Positions 61,307-64,000 of a stretch of 64,000 nt of DNA are shown here, in pieces. The notes beneath the pieces were generated by a model that worked only from the letters and a program-made list of their open reading frames with translations, did not search any database and was not told the DNA's origin. Within the stretch, counting starts at the first letter, position 1. Every line of letters begins with the position of its first letter. Made by a program: the position numbers and the translations under genes. The DNA comes from an uncultured Bacillota bacterium (GTDB lineage: Bacteria; Bacillota; Clostridia; Lachnospirales; Lachnospiraceae): assembly GCA_949291945.1 (NCBI GenBank), contig CASEXH010000018.1, positions 1-64,000 of the forward strand, given 5' to 3'.

Positions 61307-61334
61307 TTTCACTGAGCAGTTTTTTTGGTATAAT
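61307..61334 (+). promoter_or_regulatory. promoter of the lysR gene
   Basis: TTTCAC (61307-61312), 16-nt spacer, TATAAT (61329-61334), 16 nt before the lysR ATG. The region between the divergent genes (61215-61350) is where a LysR-type protein would be expected to bind. Confidence 0.7.
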
Positions 61335-61350
61335 AGAAATGGTGATATAA

Positions 61351-62196
61351 ATGATTGATACAAAGTTACTTTATTATTTAATTGCAGTAAGTGATGCAGG
61401 CACACTGACAAAAGCGGCCCAAAAACTCCATCTTTCTCAGCAGGCCTTAGGCCGCTCCATGCGCAGACTCGAAGAAGAGCTCCACATCCCCTTATTTCAT
61501 CGTTCAAAAAACAGAATGGAACTTAATGAATATGGGAAAGTTGCCGTTCAATATGCGCAAAAAATTCTTGATCAGCTTGAAGAAATGGAAACTACTATTA
61601 AAATGATGGAAAAACAAAACCACACCATTTCTATTGGCTCTATGGCTCCACGGCCTCTATACAGCCTATACAAAGTAATAACCTCATTATATGAAAATAT
61701 CCGTTTGGAAACAGAGCTCACTACATACGATAGTTTAATCAAAGGCTTATATGATCAAACCTATCAAATTATTATATCTTCAAAAAAAATAAATGATCAA
61801 AAGGTCGTCTGCCAATTGTGGGGCAGTGAAGAACTTTATTTTTTACTTCCTACCGGCCATCCTTTAGCCGCAAAAAAAGCGCTGTCCTTTAAGGATATGG
61901 ATGGAGAAACTTTGATTCTTTATAACAAAATCGGTTTTTGGAAAAATTTAGTAGCCCAGCTCATGCCTAATGCTCACTTTATCATAATAGAAGACCGTGA
62001 AAACTTTAGAAAACTGCTGGAACATTCCGACATGATTGCTTTTACTACAGACTTAGCAATCGAAGAAGAAGGGAAAATAGCGAATCGCATTGTAAAAGAA
62101 ATTAAAGAACAAGAAGCTTTGGTACCTTTTTATTGTATGTGTTTGGCTGACAATTACCCTAAATGCAAAGATATTTTCAGAAGTATTGCGTTATAA
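61351..62196 (+). CDS. LysR-family transcriptional regulator
   Basis: 281 residues: the N-terminal winged helix (LYYLIAVSDAGTLTKAAQKL, then HLSQQALGRSMRRLEEELHIPLFHR), a coiled linker (about 65-90) and an effector-binding domain of the periplasmic-binding type. Compared with the family's usual about 295-300 residues it is slightly short but complete. It faces the cupin-SDR pair across a 136-nt spacer, the standard LysR layout, and its effector is unknown. It ends 6 nt before a perfect hairpin terminator. Confidence 0.92.
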   Translation: MIDTKLLYYLIAVSDAGTLTKAAQKLHLSQQALGRSMRRLEEELHIPLFHRSKNRMELNEYGKVAVQYAQKILDQLEEMETTIKMMEKQNHTISIGSMAPRPLYSLYKVITSLYENIRLETELTTYDSLIKGLYDQTYQIIISSKKINDQKVVCQLWGSEELYFLLPTGHPLAAKKALSFKDMDGETLILYNKIGFWKNLVAQLMPNAHFIIIEDRENFRKLLEHSDMIAFTTDLAIEEEGKIANRIVKEIKEQEALVPFYCMCLADNYPKCKDIFRSIAL

Positions 62197-62202
62197 TATC
62201 AT

Positions 62203-62248
62203 AAAAAATTAGAAGAGGCCGTAATGAAGCAGCCTCTTCTAATTTTTT
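62203..62248. terminator. bidirectional terminator, lysR / nspC
   Basis: AAAAAATTAGAAGAGGC (62203-62219) and its exact complement (62232-62248) form a perfect 17-bp stem with a 12-nt loop and T/A runs at both feet, between convergent stop codons. Confidence 0.92.
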
Positions 62249-62263
62249 ATATTCAGCAAAGTA

Positions 62264-63400
62264 TCAGGATAATCTCCCCTTAAAGTCCTCATACCCGAAC
62301 TTCTTCACCAGCACTTTCTCCCCGTCCGCCTTTTCCCAGACAATGTCCGGAAGGGGCATTCCGTTGAAAGTATTGGTCTTCACCATGGTATAAAGAGCCA
62401 TATCTTCCAGAATAATCTGATCCCCCGGCTTTAAAGGCTCATCAAAAGAGTAATCCCCGATCACATCTCCGGCCAGACAGGTAGGTCCTGCAAGGCGGAA
62501 AGTATAGGCCTTTTCCCCCGGCTCTCCGCTGTTTTTCACCGGAGGACGGTAGGGCATTTCCAGCACATCGGGCATATGACAGGCTGCAGAAGTATCCAGT
62601 ATGGCAATATCCATATCATTGTGGACCACTTCCAGCACAGAAGAAACCAGCAGTCCTGCATTTAAAACTACCGCCTCTCCCGGCTCCAGATAGACTTCCA
62701 GATCATAGCTCTCCTTCAGCCGCCTTACCATGGCGATCAGTTTCTCTACATCATAGTCTTCTTTTGTAATGTGGTGTCCCCCTCCCAGGTTCAGCCACTT
62801 CATCTGGTACAGGTATTTTCCAAACTTTTCCTCAAAGGCCCGGAGAGTGATCTCCAGATCTTCTGCTCCCTGTTCACAGAGGGTATGAAAGTGAAGGCCG
62901 TCCAGAAGAGGCAGGAGACTTTCATCAAAGTTCTCCAGAGTGGTTCCCAGCCTGGACCCCGGTGCACAGGGATCATAAATAGCATGTCCCTCCTGGGTGG
63001 AACACTGAGGATTGATCCGCAGGCCTATAGATTTTCCCTCTTTTTTTGCCCGTTCTCCGAAAAGGCGCACCTGTCTGGGCGAGTTGAATACCAGATCATC
63101 TGCATACTGTAAAATTTCCTCAAACTCCTCTTCCCGGTAGGCAGGAGAAAATACATGGGTCTCTCCTCCGAAGCATTCATGGCCCAGCCGGGCTTCATAT
63201 AAACCGCTGGCAGTAGTTCCCGCCAGATATTTCCGGATCAGAGGATATGCATAAAACATGGAAAAGGCCTTCTGGGCCAGAAGGATCTTACACCCGGCCT
63301 CTTCCTGTACTCTTTTTAAAATTTCCAGATTGTGGAGCAGGCTTTTCTCCTCCACCAGAAAATAGGGGGTAGAAAAGCCTGACTGTGTTTTCCCGTTCAT
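62264..63400 (-). CDS. nspC: carboxynorspermidine/carboxyspermidine decarboxylase
   Basis: A pyridoxal-phosphate enzyme that removes CO2 from carboxyspermidine or carboxynorspermidine, the last step of the alternative polyamine pathway common in gut anaerobes. 378 residues: STPYFLVEEKSLLHNLEIL, LAQKAFSMFYAYPLIRKYL with the PLP lysine (about 43), LNLGGGHHITKEDYD, and DTSAACHMPDVLEMPYRPP. Its length and motifs fit NspC and distinguish it from diaminopimelate decarboxylase. The ATG overlaps the stop of the dehydrogenase gene upstream (TAATG), as expected for an operon. Confidence 0.93.
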   Translation of the reverse strand: MNGKTQSGFSTPYFLVEEKSLLHNLEILKRVQEEAGCKILLAQKAFSMFYAYPLIRKYLAGTTASGLYEARLGHECFGGETHVFSPAYREEEFEEILQYADDLVFNSPRQVRLFGERAKKEGKSIGLRINPQCSTQEGHAIYDPCAPGSRLGTTLENFDESLLPLLDGLHFHTLCEQGAEDLEITLRAFEEKFGKYLYQMKWLNLGGGHHITKEDYDVEKLIAMVRRLKESYDLEVYLEPGEAVVLNAGLLVSSVLEVVHNDMDIAILDTSAACHMPDVLEMPYRPPVKNSGEPGEKAYTFRLAGPTCLAGDVIGDYSFDEPLKPGDQIILEDMALYTMVKTNTFNGMPLPDIVWEKADGEKVLVKKFGYEDFKGRLS

Positions 63401-64000
63401 TAATCCACCAGAACCGGATCATGGCTTTCTCTCCATGGCAGTCCCCATTTATTCAGGGCTTCCATAAATGGATCCGGATCAAACTCTTCAATGTTATGAA
63501 CTCCCGGTTTGTTCCACTTTCCTGTCATGATCATCATAGCGCCGATCATAGCAGGAACTCCTGTGGTATAGGCAACTGCCTGGGAGCCTACCTCTGCATA
63601 GCACTTCTCATGGTCGCAGATGTTGTACAGATAATAGTTCTTGTCCTTTCCGTCTTTCTTTCCCCGGAAAATACAGCCGATATTGGTCTTTCCTTTGGTT
63701 CTTGGTCCCAGAGAAGCCGGATCAGGAAGAACTGCCTTTAAGAACTGGAGAGGCACGATTTCTTTTCCCTCAAACATAATAGGCTCAATAGAGGTCATTC
63801 CTACATTCTCCAGACATTTTAAATGAGTAAGATAGCTCTGTCCAAAAGTCATGAAGAAACGGATCCTCTTGATTCCTGGAATGTTCAGAGCCAGGCTTTC
63901 GATTTCCTCATGGTGGAGCAGATACATATCCTTCTCTCCTACTTCTTCAAAATTATAAACTCTCTTGATCTCCATAGGCTTGGTCTCCACCCAGTGTCCG
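63400..64000 (-). CDS. carboxynorspermidine dehydrogenase, C-terminal part
   Basis: The C-terminal 200 residues of a saccharopine-dehydrogenase-like enzyme, running off the right edge; the last in-window codon group reads GHWVETKPMEIKRVYNFEE, so the N-terminal Rossmann domain lies beyond 64000. It condenses putrescine (or diaminopropane) with aspartate semialdehyde to make carboxyspermidine or carboxynorspermidine. Conserved parts seen are MTFGQSYLTHLKCLENVGMT and EVGSQAVAYTTGVPAMIGAM. Coupled to nspC by a TAATG overlap. Confidence 0.88.
   Translation of the reverse strand, partial: GHWVETKPMEIKRVYNFEEVGEKDMYLLHHEEIESLALNIPGIKRIRFFMTFGQSYLTHLKCLENVGMTSIEPIMFEGKEIVPLQFLKAVLPDPASLGPRTKGKTNIGCIFRGKKDGKDKNYYLYNICDHEKCYAEVGSQAVAYTTGVPAMIGAMMIMTGKWNKPGVHNIEEFDPDPFMEALNKWGLPWRESHDPVLVD

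Noticed and set aside
1..64000. tRNA, rRNA or CRISPR array
   Set aside because: No cloverleaf-like T-loop (GGTTCGAATCC) sequence, rRNA core or regularly spaced direct repeats were seen on reading both strands.

Overview
The window looks like the chromosome of a spore-forming, anaerobic Clostridia member, most likely a gut Lachnospiraceae. The basis is gene content and order rather than any database match: the SCIFF peptide/maturase pair with its TIGR04086 membrane protein beside secDF, recJ, apt, relA, a MBL hydrolase, hemZ, an HD-GYP protein, hisS and aspS; dipicolinate synthase (dpaAB); a lone Spo0A-type DNA-binding domain; class III FBPase; pyruvate formate-lyase; and carboxynorspermidine enzymes. 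No rRNA, tRNA, CRISPR array, phage or IS transposase was recognised.

Layout. 1-531: decayed coding remnants and the tsf terminator. 532-8058 (minus): rpsB-tsf, fbp-esterase, degV-argS. 8191-8826: a LUD protein (+), followed by a long hairpin. 8929-13518 (minus): two membrane-fusion adaptors and a MacB/FtsX-like permease with no ATPase. 13829-15415 (+): the Spo0A-C protein and a lipoprotein. 15500-30498 (minus): a long housekeeping block (aspS, hisS, HD-GYP, hemZ, MBL, relA, apt, recJ, secDF, scfB, scfA, TIGR04086). 30557-32827 (minus): a cell-surface repeat protein. 33029-38387 (+): CNNM/HlyC protein, YesL-like protein, and a pyruvate formate-lyase split into catalytic and glycyl-radical genes plus its activase. 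38338-49541 (minus): YdcF, GNAT, asnB, dpaB, dpaA, and upstream of them an operon joining a propeller-plus-binding-protein lipoprotein, two sugar-type ABC permeases, a coiled-coil adaptor and a FtsX-like permease. 49650-51624 (+): a two-component system divergent from that operon. 51715-58590: accessory zone with an acetyltransferase, two Rpn-family copies (one decayed), a VanRS-like system with a D,D-carboxypeptidase, and a padR/HAAS pair. 58811-64000: YeiH exporter, cupin-SDR pair with divergent lysR, and nspC plus the carboxynorspermidine dehydrogenase cut by the window edge.

The most interesting items are: (i) the mixed import/export transporter operon whose last gene overlaps dpaA; (ii) the split pyruvate formate-lyase; (iii) a dispersed family of nested palindromes (25993-26139, 51632-51710, 58631-58783, perhaps a short relative at 29810-29853); (iv) a 63-bp inverted-repeat element with perfect 8-bp flanking repeats placed exactly on a stop codon; and (v) RNA hairpins that cover the TIGR04086 ribosome-binding site and separate scfA from scfB.
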